From NCBI RefSeq assembly GCF_963662255.1, contig NC_085060.1:7813630-7877629 (forward strand): a stretch of DNA of 64,000 nucleotides, in the 5' to 3' direction. Below are positions 50,405 through 61,358 of the stretch, one piece after another. Numbering within the stretch: position 1 is the first letter of the stretch; each line of letters begins with the position of its first letter. The translations under genes were made by a program, and so were the position numbers. The DNA comes from Cinclus cinclus (Eukaryota > Chordata > Aves > Passeriformes > Cinclidae). The notes below the pieces were generated by a model that was given only the letters and a program-made list of their open reading frames with translations, had not been told where the DNA came from and did no database searches.

Positions 50405-53400
50405 CTGAGAAGAAAACATGAAGTGAGACTCCTCTGTTCCCAAAGTAAAGGGAGAAATCCCCCACCCACACTGGGATGTCTGGTCTAGGATGGGTTTTCA
50501 CTAACTCTCCTGCTCTCAAGGCACAGCTATAATACAGAACAAGCCCCATCCCCTTGGAAAGAGGTGCCACATGGTGCAAATCTGCCTCAGAGGCTTGAGG
50601 ATCTGCTGTGACCAGCAGGGAGGCTTACGTGTCAGTGAGTCCATATGCCAAGTCCAGCATGTCGAGTTCTTCATCTGAGATGGCATCAAGCTTTTGGAAG
50701 GTGTCCTTGTCAAAGATGAGGTGACAGGTCGAGCAGGCTAATGTCCCTTCACAGGCACCTGGCAGAGAAACAAGGGGATGGCAGCAAATCAGGAAAAATA
50801 AGGGGGTGAGAGCCACCATCTTTAGGAACAGTGTGAGAAAAGGCCCTGTAACAGATCTGGAGCATGCCAAAAGAGATGCTAGGAAACACAACAGATAGAT
50901 GCAGTTTCCAGCCTCCCTCTTCTCTGGGAGAATCACCATCAGTTTCCAAATTTTTACATCAGCTCTATGCAGCCAAAAGCACTGACAGAGGCTGCTGGGA
51001 TGCCAGTGGTGACTGTGTGAGGTTACATTGCCATCTCAGCATGGTGAGCCACCCAGCAAGCAGCCAGTGGGGAAAGGAAGCCTGTTTATGGTCTTTGCAG
51101 AACACAGGGGCATATGTACTGTTGTACTATTCCTAAGTACCCACTAGCCCTAACAGGACATGTACATATCCTGCTGGAGCACCTACCAAATCCATCAATG
51201 GCCAAGTTGTGATTGACTACCACTTCCAGCAAACTCTGCCCTTCTTTGGCTGTGGTCGTAAGTCGCTCTCCATCCCGATTTATAAAATGTACTGTCACCT
51301 GACCCTCGGAGCTGTAAGACAAATTTGCAAAAAATCAGAGGAATCCACCCTTTTCTATACATCCACAACTGAGGTCTTTGGGCTGAATGCTAGAGACATG
51401 GCAGTTGGAGGAAAATGTGCTTGCAAACACTTTCCCAAAGGATTATGCCATGCCCAAAGAAAAAATTCAAATTATCAGTTCTCAGTGGCAGGCAAATCTG
51501 AGTTGCCCCAAAATATTTACCACTTTATCAAACAGCCCACAGGATAAATGTCTATCTGTGTACAAACAAGTGCAGGTGTTCTGCAGGTGCTTCCCCTGCT
51601 TGGTCTGGCTGGCAGAGGGAGCATGTGTAGGCAGACAGAGCATTTGCAAGTCCCAGGCCTGGGATGTTAGTCCTGGGTAGAGTGGTGCAATAACCAGCAA
51701 AGTGCTTAAGATCAGATACATAAACCAGCAAGAAGGGCTGTTGTCATTCATGTTTTGCTTCCCCTTCCCTTTCCAAGGGGATTACTTGATGATTGGTCCT
51801 TTTCTGCTGCTTTTTCTTCCATGAAGTGCCCACTCTATTCCTTAACTCCATCACAGGGAGCCTTATTGTGGTCAGACATGCCCAGCCCTGCCTTCCAAGA
51901 GCTACTGGGCTGAGTAACTTCCTCTGAGCTAATGTGATCCACGGTCAGGAAAAATTGCTAGTTATTTTGACAGTCTGCAAGATCTAATCTGGCCAAGAGT
52001 TAGGAACATGGCCATCAGCTTCTCTTAATGATAACTTGCAGAAAGGGCATCTACAAATGAGAGGGAAACAGCATCCAGTTCATCTCCTCCTGACAAGGCT
52101 CTCACACCAATCTGGAGAAGGCTGCTACCTTGACAGCAGTGTTCAGGATTTCTTACCAAGAAAATTCCGATATTCTGAGACTTTTATATTTGCCAGAGGA
52201 AGCACATGAGCAAACACTGGTTTTTGCTTAGTATACATACTAAATGTTCCCTTATATCTAAGGAGGTCCCAGTCACCCAAAGGTAACCCTCCTGTGCTGA
52301 AAGAAGGCAGCACCCTGGAGGTAGCTGGGCCTTTTGCCCACTAACTCTCAGTGTGGCACTGCCCAAGTGCCCATCATCCCAAAGCCCAGGGCATTCTCCA
52401 GTGGCAGAAGCTTCTCTTTCATCAGGCTGACAACATACACCAGTTTCCTTCAATATAGACACCTACAGATATTTCTAAATACACAATTTAAAGACTAGTT
52501 CTCAAATGTCAAAACAAAATAATCCTCCTCATTTTTGATGGAACAGAGCAATTAATTCAATTTGTATGGGAAATAGGCATACAAAGCATTTTAAGGCAAT
52601 GTTTGGTTTATCTTTATGGGTGAAATAATTTGTTACACAATAGAAATGGTAAAGTGATAGAATTCCACTTAGTGCTGCAACCGAATGGATTTTTCAGCTG
52701 GATAATGAGAGATGCAGAGACTGCTGGATGCAAAAACCTCCAAAGCTGTCTGCACATTTATTGACAGAAAGCTTAATTCCTGTTATCCTTGAGGCACCTA
52801 GAGCTTTAGCCAACATTAGTTGCAGGAGAATCTCTGCACCAACCTCCCACAAATCTATTTCCCTGCAGTTCCTCTGAGTTCAACCCTTGCTTTGGTTGTT
52901 GCTGCCAGTTATGTGGGCCCCAAGGCAGCCAAGCTGCAGCCAGGGACAGTACACAGACTATCCAGGTAGCTACAAGGAAAGATTGATGCTGTTGTGAGAT
53001 ACTCTGCATGACTGGATAAGCCTGGCTGCAGAGTTGTCTTCTCAAGAGCAGGGATGATGCCAAGCACTCCTGACCATGATGCAGAGAACACCTCCAAGCA
53101 GCTTCCCTCTACGCTGGCTCAAGGGAACATTTAAGGTATCTGGCTGTGTTCTCAGGACTGGTGCCTTGCATACTGGTCTCATTGCCCTTATATCCCTCAA
53201 ATCAGTCCCAGGCTCAAGTCTCTGAAAGACACTTGTTTTGGCTACCCAAAGCTGGAAACAAAGTCTGCAGCTTTTAATTTTATTTACTTTTGAGTTTGTT
53301 TATTGGTGTTTTTGAAACAATGAAAAAATTACTTTCACATTTTGTTAAGTAATTTTGAACCAGGATTAAGGGGAGAAAAAAACCCCAAAAAATTAGTTTG

Positions 53401-54472
53401 ACTAAATTTTGATTCATTTAGTCTGAACTATTTTACAACGGCATTACTGTCACAGGATACGTGGTCAGAGGTTTGGAAAAATCTTACCAGGATGTGATAA
53501 ACTCAACACTGCAAATTCAGTGTACGCCAACTGATTATTCTCTTTTAAAAATTAATATCTCAAACCTTTTGTGACAGGAAAGTAGTGAAGGAGGTTTCAA
53601 GAAAGTAGTTCTTTAGTTCTTCCCCCTGTCAATGTTTTCACTAAAAGATACTTTCCAAGGCCATACAAACCAGCAAGATGCCTACAAGCACTGCCAGAGA
53701 TAATTTCATAAGCAACAAACCAATTAGAAATAAATCTTATTGCTAATGAGTCTTCATAAATCCCACCAAGCAGGGTCATCACTATGACTTTTCTCTAAGG
53801 TCAGATAGCAAAATGGTTTATTGTATTTTCTGTGAGGTGGTTGGGATCTCTCTCTCTCAATGCCTAGCAGATTACAGTCTGACCTAGGTGATACTACTCA
53901 AGGAGATCCACAAATTACATTTATTTTACCATCTCTTCCTGAACTATCCCTGAAGCAGAGAAAGGAAAGGCTGGCAAGGAGCCTGCTGTAGTTCCTGCTG
54001 TGGAAATGGGCCAAAGGACTCTTGTGCCTCTGTCACCTTCACAAGCTGGCTCCCAGCCACTAGCTGTGAACCCCACAGCTCTGGAGGCAGGACTAGCACC
54101 TCTGACAGGTTGCCACAGCACCTCTCAGGCTGGGTGCTGGCACCACCTTCCTCCCACCTACATCTTCTCACCTAAGGTGATGGTCTTGTCCCCCACCTGC
54201 CACACGCCGTGGCTTTGCTGGCCTCTCCTCATCCTGTCACGGGCAAGGCAGAGGTGCACACCCATCCCTTCACATGCAGCAAGGGAGCATTTGACTCACC
54301 TTGACTCCCCAGAGCCATCCTGGAACCCATGTGTGGAGCTGAAGCCTCTTTCTGTCCACTTTGCCAGGCTGTGGTGCTGCTCAGTCACACCACAGAGAAG
54401 AACGAGGCGAATTTTGCTCATGTTCAGTCCACGCTGCAAGGGCCGCATGAGCCCCAAGATGCCGTGAGCCAT
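50284..54472 (-). CDS. FDX1-like: Adrenodoxin-like mitochondrial [2Fe-2S] ferredoxin, 4 exons (gene-level entry)
   Basis: The product is a small electron carrier that should take electrons from ferredoxin reductase and pass them to mitochondrial P450s in the matrix. Exons on the - strand, in order: 54472-54300, 51311-51187, 50758-50629, 50404-50284. All introns are GT-AG (2,988, 428 and 224 nt) and phases agree, giving 182 residues (mammalian FDX1 precursors are about 184). Residues 1-57 are a transit peptide poor in acidic residues, with an RGF|SS motif at 42-46 that fits mitochondrial processing. The core has cluster ligands C102, C108, C111 and C148 ([15 protein letters not shown]) and the acidic helix [18 protein letters not shown] used to bind partners. 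Many substitutions relative to mammalian FDX1, and the moesin neighbour, favour a paralogue. The introns rule out a retrocopy. FDX2 is unlikely because the core follows FDX1 ([17 protein letters not shown]). Confidence 0.9.
50629..50758 (-). CDS. FDX1-like: FDX1-like exon 3 (iron-sulfur cluster exon)
   Basis: The acceptor TCTGCCAG precedes 50758 and the donor GTAAGC starts at 50628. It encodes [15 protein letters not shown] with three of the four cluster cysteines, then [20 protein letters not shown], where the acidic residues that bind reductase and P450 are all kept. Confidence 0.95.
51187..51311 (-). CDS. FDX1-like: FDX1-like exon 2
   Basis: The acceptor TCTTACAG precedes 51311 and the donor GTAGGT starts at 51186. 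It encodes [20 protein letters not shown] then [20 protein letters not shown], the first beta strands of the ferredoxin fold, matching [11 protein letters not shown] of mammalian FDX1. Confidence 0.93.
54300..54472 (-). CDS. FDX1-like: FDX1-like exon 1 (start codon, transit peptide)
   Basis: ATG is at 54472-54470. The frame reads [20 protein letters not shown], continues to [16 protein letters not shown] and ends GSGES plus two bases. The donor is a perfect AAG|GTGAGT at 54299. The two leftover bases (AG) plus the first base of the next exon (C) make Ser, giving [13 protein letters not shown], which parallels the SSSED(K) start of mature adrenodoxin. Exact phase match and correct total length support the call, although transit peptides are poorly conserved. 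Confidence 0.82.
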
Positions 54473-54505
54473 CCTGCTGCTCCGGGCCCTGCTCTGTGTC
54501 CCCTG

Positions 54506-54531
54506 AGCTGTCCTTTGATGCAAGGACAGCT
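54506..54531 (-). other. Perfect 10-bp inverted repeat in the probable FDX1-like 5' UTR
   Basis: The arms AGCTGTCCTT and AAGGACAGCT flank a 6-base spacer (TGATGC), 34 bases upstream of the ATG at 54472. If transcribed in full, it would form a stable hairpin in the leader. Confidence 0.7.
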
Positions 54532-54541
54532 TGATTAGGGA

Positions 54542-54547
54542 CTTATA
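54542..54547 (-). promoter_or_regulatory. TATA-like box upstream of FDX1-like
   Basis: The - strand reads CTGTATAAGTCC, 70 bases upstream of the start codon, which would place initiation near 54515. It competes with the alternative that a splice acceptor lies at 54551-54552 (see findings), in which case this motif is inside an exon. Confidence 0.35.
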
Positions 54548-54562
54548 CAGCTGGGGAGGATG

Positions 54563-54598
54563 GGGGGGGGAAGAAAAAAAAAAAAAAAAAAGAAGAGT
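54563..54598. repeat. Poly(G)-poly(A) homopurine tract
   Basis: A run of eight G, then AAG, then about 19 A, then GAAGAG. On the - strand it is a long polypyrimidine tract running into CCCCAG, just upstream of the first FDX1-like exon. Confidence 0.85.
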
Positions 54599-56528
54599 AG
54601 GACAACCTCCCTAAGGGTGGAGGGAGGGAGAAGGGAGGGGAACCAGGAAGGAAGGATGGACAAAGGGATTGTGCTCGGATCTTGCTGCAGTCCAGCCCAT
54701 CAGGGCATGGGAATTGGTCGAAGCACAGCAACATGTGAAACATCACCTCCACATGCCAGTTTCCAAGCAATGCTCACTTTGTTCTCCTTATGGGCTTCCC
54801 TTTTAGGAGCCAGAACTAAATCCAATTTCAGGAGAAATATTCATTGTTATGCTAATCATACAAGGAGTTTGCAAGTTGAGGGCTGGAAGAATAGAGAAGC
54901 AGGAGTGCTGATGACTGCTGCCTTTAGGAGAGGGGCACACAGTTCCTACAGCAATTGAGGGAAAGCAAGACACAAGAATTCTGATTTTAATGGCATCCAG
55001 CCACATCATTGCCTTACCCAATGCAGCAGGCTCCCATCTCTAAAATGTGAATTTTCACTTCACATGATGGTGGTGAGAAGCAGCCACACTTAGCTGCTAA
55101 TTTGCTAAACTCTCTGCTGAAAAGTACCATAAAGGTGCAGATAATTGTCATTCATTTAATGTTATTTGATAATCCATGCTACTAAGCTTTGAAGCCTTGC
55201 AGAAGAAAACTCTTAATTTATTCCCAGAAACACAGTCACTGGTTTAGTCTACCCTCCTTCACGGCGTAAATCAGTGTGAACCTGAGGGCCAAAATTACAA
55301 CAGCAAAGACAATCTCAGTTCCTGGTTTCTGTGGAGTTAGGGAACACCTCTTACCTCAAGAGCCTGAATAGTTCCTTCCACCAAATTAACAGCTCAACAC
55401 TTGGTAGGATGTCTGTTTTAATCAAGTTTTTTTTTAATGCAGAAACATATTGGTAGCTAGTATAAACAAAAATAATGTTGATACTGGACTCTCTAATCAA
55501 TCTGTACAGGGGAACAGCTACAGCATAATATAGAAAATGTCTGCCTGGATTAATAGTTTTGAAGATAACCAGAAGGTTTTGGCTTTTTGCCCCAAAATGA
55601 AAATTTTCCACCCAAAGCTTTTATGTTGGAAGGGTTGAAAAGGGGTGCTTAAACTTTCTGAAAAAAAGCATGGAACATATTAAGGAATGCAAGTATTTTC
55701 CATAAGCCGGGAGAGAAATATTCTTTAGTTCAAGCATTCAAACACACCTCTCAGACAGCTCCAGTGGAGACAAATTCATGGGCAATGCATAAAGGATTAA
55801 AAACAAACAAAAAAGTCTCAGGTCAACTTTTCCAAGTGATTTGCTCTTTCTAACAGGCTGCCCCGAATTCTTCAGACTTCAAAGCCAAAATTTTGAGCTC
55901 CCTCTCACCCCCAAATTTAAAACCACTCTGTGCAGCCTCTGCAGCCAAGACTCTGGCCAGTTCTGCCTTTGCTTTTCAGGCACTACAGAGATGCAGCAGT
56001 CAGCCCAGTTCTCTCTCTCAGCCATTTCCATGGAAAGAAAGCAAGGCTTGAAACAAGAGACACAAGGAGAGGGGCCACAGCACATAAAAAACACAAAGCA
56101 CCTTATCTCTCCAGCAAACCTTGAGTTGAGAGAGATACATTAGATATATGCGCAGCAGTTTCCACAGCAAGGACATTTGTGTGTTTGTCTGGCACTGATT
56201 CCTCTCCCTGCCAGGAACTTGGAGCACGGCAAGTGACAGGTCAATGTCACCTGGTAGAAGAGAAGCCAAGGCATAGAGGGAAGTCAGGGAGATGAGGTAC
56301 AACAAAGGAGATGATTGCTTCCTGGTGAAAGCAAAGCAATTCTGCTGGGGCGGGAGAGAATCAGGTCCTTACAGATTTTGGATAGTTTGTTTTAAGGTCT
56401 TTGAAGTACTGAGAAAGGGCAGAAGCAAGATCTTCTTTCCAGAGAAAATCACTGTTCATTTAGCCAAGGCCACAAAAATAGAAAGCTTTCCAAAGAACCA
56501 CCCCTCCCACAAAAAAACCAAACCAGCC

Positions 56529-56564
56529 AAAAACAAACAAACAAACAAACAAACAAAAAAAAAA
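56529..56564 (+). repeat. (CAAA)n microsatellite ending in poly(A)
   Basis: Five or more CAAA units run into an A-run, in the intergenic stretch between the FDX1-like gene and MSN. Confidence 0.85.
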
Positions 56565-58571
56565 CAGCTAAGAAAAAATACCATGGCTTTGGGGGGAAAA
56601 AATTCAAAATTTTGCTTCACAGGTCAGCACATATTTTATGAGCAGGCTAGACACAGCTGTGTTTCAAATATGGTTGGGCAGAAAACAACTTCCCAGCAGT
56701 GCACACAGGCACATTGCCCCCAGCTCCCCAGCTTCTTGCCAGCAGGCCACACTCTGTCAGTGGCTATGCCCACACATCCAGTCATGTGTTGGCACATGGT
56801 AAGGAAGTGGTTTCCTAGCTTGAAATACATTGTCCAATATCTTCTGTACCACCCACTAAACAATGTGATCCTCCCTCCCCCCAGTTTAGGGACTCTCATG
56901 CAAATACCCAAAACACCTACGAGCTGCCCTTAACTCCACCTCAGCCCTGATTTCTGCACAAGGAAATAAACACTGAAATCAGCACTGGCCTAATCCAACC
57001 AGAAGTTACACAACACCTTTGCAGCCCTCCACAGTGAGAAGCAGAGTTGGATTTTTGATATATCAAACCCAGCTCCTCTGACCACTGCTAGAGTTTCTTG
57101 TCAGCAAGCAGAGGTGTCCTGGCTCAGTCACTGCTCCCGCTTTTCAGGCGCAGATAGAGCCAAGCTCGTGCTGTTCCCATGGGGGAAGTCTCAGGGACTG
57201 TAGTCAGAGTAGTCAGACTGGAGTCAGAACAGCAAGCACACAGACCTGAGAATAATGATTTCCAGAAGCCAGCCTTCATTAATTGGAAAAGCAAGAACAG
57301 CTTATCTCTCCCCTCTGACCAAGCCCACTGTCTCATAAATACTCCTGTAGGGAAACAGATATGGGCTACTTGCTGACACAGAACTACAGTACTAAACAAA
57401 ACCAAAATTCACCTTTCCCACTGTCACTTTAAAAACCCATTAACCACCTTTCCTGTTCCAGAGCAAGTTGCTAATAAAAGCAAACAGAACAACTTGTACC
57501 GGTTTGGCTTTCTACAAGCCCACAAGATCAGACAGAGAGTGCTTCTGCTGCCTCAAAAGAGATGCACTGAGCACAGATCTGGGACAAAGTGCACACCAAG
57601 TGAGCCCAAGTCACAGCCTCAGAGGCTGGGGCTTGGGGAGAAGTTTGTAAATGTGCCTCAGTTTCCATGTCTCTCAAACAAACTGTTTGTACCATTCCTA
57701 CCTTCCCTAGATATTCAGCAGCCTTCTGAGAATGACACAAACAAAGAGCAAGAATCATATTCTCACCACTGGAAGCAGGAGGGCAGACATGCAATCAGAG
57801 ATGGGCTGACACTGCAACAAGACAGCACAATGAATTCACAACAGGGCTTCTGGACAGCAGCCACTTTTGACAATGCAGCTGCTGCCTGCCTGGGTGAAGG
57901 CCACTAAGAAGTTACAGTGCCCCAGCCAAGACCTTCACTTGCACATGCTTCTCCTTCAAGCCTCCAGTCAAGGATGCTTCAAAGATGGATAGGAGTGCAA
58001 TACTGCTGCCTGTGGGTATAGACAGCCTTCACCATAACCTTCCAGCTCAAGAGCAGTTTATTTCACACCCTGTTCAGTCAAACTTGTTGACTCAAAACCA
58101 ATCCCAGGCTGCATTTCATTAAAGGATGATGCACAACCACAGGCTATAGCAGTCATGGGGGCTTGTAATTTTTTAAGTAGCTCTGCTCACCAGAAAGATT
58201 TATATTATACCTGCTCTGAGGAAGTGCATTCTGACCAGAAGCTGAAGGCACAGTCCCTTCCACAAGCATCCAGTACTACTTTTTGCAGTTTCAGCATTAC
58301 TTTTTCTCTAGTATCTCCTCATTCTTTCTTCCACTTTTCACTATACCACTTATCCTAGCACCTGTCCTGAAAAGCTCCATTTAGAAGTGCTATTAATGTT
58401 TAAAGACCCATCACCTGGTGCTGAATACTCATTTAGGCATTGTTCAGACACAGAGATCCACTCCCTTATCTACAAACTGCACTTAGAACTGCAAATCTGC
58501 AAGATAAAAGCCAGCCTCAGCCTAGCATTTCATGCACTGAGGCCCAGACTTTTTTTTTTTTTTTTTTTACA

Positions 58572-58702
58572 GAATGCTCAGGGTTGGAAGGGATTAAGAT
58601 CATCTAGTTCCAATTCCCTGCCCATGGGTAAGGATGCCACCCACCAGACCAGGTTGCTCAGGGTCTCATCCAACCTGGCCTTCAACACTTCCAGGGAAGG
58701 GG
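58572..58702 (-). mobile_element. Short CR1 3' fragment
   Basis: It reads AGAATGCTCAGGGTTGGAAG, then GGATTAAGATCATCTAGTTC, then CATCCAACCTGGCCTTCAAC. A 20-T run precedes it on the + strand. Confidence 0.85.
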
Positions 58703-60740
58703 CATTTTTCTTACAGAAGTTATTTTTCTGCAAGGGATACATTAACATCACATGTGGCACCAATTTACATATGGGTATGCAGCAATTATGGGTTGACATC
58801 AATCAGAGAAATTCTGTTCTCTGCCAGTTGTCACATGCTGTGAGATTATATGCTCTGGTATAAGACATTTAAACTACATAGCCAAGACTGAGTTATGCAC
58901 AGCTGCAAAACTGGCAGGGAACACAACAGTCATACTGATGGTACAGGGCAAACAAGCCATGCCTCAAGTGCTCTCTGCTTTCTCACTGTAGTCTGGCTTT
59001 TTAGGTGTTCAAGCAGCTGCCACATGAGTGTCTACAATTATCATACCTTACCCTGTACATTGCATTACCAAGTTAGAGCGCTGGAAAAATGCTTGTGCTT
59101 CTCTCCAAATATATTATCCTGAGCAAGAAACTAATAAGCTTATCTACCTAGAGAAATGCCTACAGGACTTGTCTGCATCAAAACAAATCACAATTTGGAG
59201 ACTATGCTCTTGCAATTCCCTGCTTTAGAAAGAGCAAACAAGGAGGAAGCAATCAGAGTCTTATTTCTGCAGTTCCCTTGTCCTACTTGGAGTCAGTGCA
59301 TCTCAGGCCAAATGCCTTAATCTTCCAAACAGATTGAACTCAATGAATATTTTACTCTACAGAGTTACTTTGGCTTTTCTTTAGAGTTCTTAATAAAGCA
59401 ACACTGCAGAACCTGCAGAGTGTTTCTAGTCCCCCAGCCTTTTGAGAGCCTCTTGTGCTCTAGTCTACCCCTGTCCCACAGACAAAAGCAGCTGGGCCCC
59501 AAACATGTGTAGATATAGCGTAAACTGAATATGAAATATCCCAGACAGACTAGCAAATCCAACAGAAGCTGTCTACAAAAATTAGAGGTTAAATGCAAAT
59601 TTCTGATCCTAAACTAGAGAATGCCTTACAACAAACTAAAATAGGGTCATGTGGATTTTTTTTAACATGGTCTTGTAGAGAAGCAGCCTTCAGCCTTTAA
59701 TGCTTTACACTTCCATTTCTTCAAAGACAAACTGAATATAGATAAACCTAAATGGGAATTACTAAGCCTCAAGCCTCTAAGGTAATGTCCATTGAGAAGC
59801 AAGGGCACTAAAAACAGCAAGAACAGGATCAACCTTTCCAGACCAGCGCAAGCTTCAATCGAAGGCTACTATAGCATTGAAGGAGACATGCAATTCCTCC
59901 AGTGGTCAGGTTTTTTGAATCCTGGCAGGAAGGAACAAAAAAAGACTCACCTATCAAAACTGAATCCAAGCCATGCCTGGTGGGGATTGCAGAAGCCTCT
60001 ATTGCTCCACACTTCACATTTTGTTTAGAGAAAAGCTCAGGTCTCTTCCCCAGCACCAGATCTCTGAGCACTAGCATGTTCCAGTGAAATCTCCACCTTA
60101 TTCTGCGGTGCAGCAATGATTAGAGAGAGGTTCTCTGAGGCCCCTCTTCACAACCACAAAGAAAGCAGCTGCAAATAAAGATCACACAGTTCATTAGCAG
60201 AAAGGTGGCAGCAGCCTCTTTTCCATTCTGGAGCCCATCCCAAGACACTGGGAAACAGATGGAGACAGCCACAGCAAGGGAGCTGTGAAGCAAATTGTGC
60301 CAAAATCCCCAGTACAGGCTGATGGCAGCACAGGGTGTCCATGCAAGCAACAGCACCAAGGCCCAGCCACCCTCTCCAGGCTAACCTGGATGCACACAGG
60401 GCCTGGGCTCAGCACAGCAGGAGTCACCCACAGCAGCTCCATCCCCTCCATCCGGCCAGCCCATTGCAAGTTGAACATTTATACTCAGTGCCTCCATAAA
60501 AGAAGTGTCAATGCCAGCGCTGGCTCCAGCTGGACAGCTGGAGGCTGGGGAGGGGGAAAGGGCTGTTACTGAAGCAGTTCCTTCTCAGAGTGCAAGCAAG
60601 AGCTCCTTATTTGAGAGGGAGCTCCCAGGCTGACCTCTGGGCACCACAAAGCAGATCTGCTCAGCTACAAAGACACAGCACTGGACCGAAAGCAAACCTC
60701 AAGTAACCAGCCAGACACAATCTGCTGAATTTCTCTGACC

Positions 60741-60746
60741 TTTATT
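60741..60746 (-). terminator. Candidate poly(A) signal for MSN (distal)
   Basis: AATAAA on the - strand, followed by a GT-rich stretch (TGTGTCTGGCTGGTTACTTG and on). Confidence 0.4.
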
Positions 60747-61352
60747 GGCACTTCATGAAGAACAAGGTATGGATTTTAACAACTCCTCTGAATAGGAAAA
60801 ACACATCTTAATCAAGGTTCTCTCTGCAGATAAGCACATGGACCCATGAATTACTCCACAGCCTTAAGGAATTGATGTTTTATTATAATCCAGTAAAACA
60901 ACTGGTCAAAAACCTTCAACATAATTTACAGCAACAAAAAATAAAACAAGAAAAAAAAAATAAGCCAGGCAATGTGTGATAAAGTACTTCCCTCCCCCCA
61001 CCCCCAAGAGGAGTAGCTATCCAATTAAACTGGAACATGAAGAAGAAGAACAATTCACTGTATTCTAACAAATAAAAAATGTGTCTACAAATCTCACCAT
61101 AATACTGAAAGCTTCTTACATTAGTTTTCTTGCAAAATATCATCTTTATAATACAGTATACATTCCAAGGGAAGGAGGACCATAAACATACCCTTCATCC
61201 CTTGACTAATATTTTCTAATTGTGCATAGCTAGAAATATTGAAATCAAATATCATTAGATACCACTGGAATATAATACTGGTTAAAAAGAAGGCAGGGCT
61301 GAAACAACTACAAAGAGTTAGGTGGACTCACTGGCACAAGCCGTTCTATTCC

Positions 61353-61358
61353 TTTATT
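61353..61358 (-). terminator. Candidate poly(A) signal for MSN (proximal)
   Basis: AATAAA on the - strand, followed by CTTGTGCCAGTGAGTCC and TTGTAGTTGTTTC, which are GT-rich enough for a downstream element. Confidence 0.4.

Larger units (their letters stand above)
54599..60724. other. Intergenic region between FDX1-like and MSN; no gene recognised
   Basis: It would contain the FDX1-like upstream control region. Contents seen are the CAAA repeat and a short CR1 fragment next to a T-run. Open frames are under 215 codons, with no family signature or splice support. Confidence 0.55.

Noticed and set aside
50284..54472. Processed pseudogene of FDX1, or FDX2
   Set aside because: Three phased introns and an intact frame rule out a retrocopy, and the core sequence follows FDX1 rather than FDX2.
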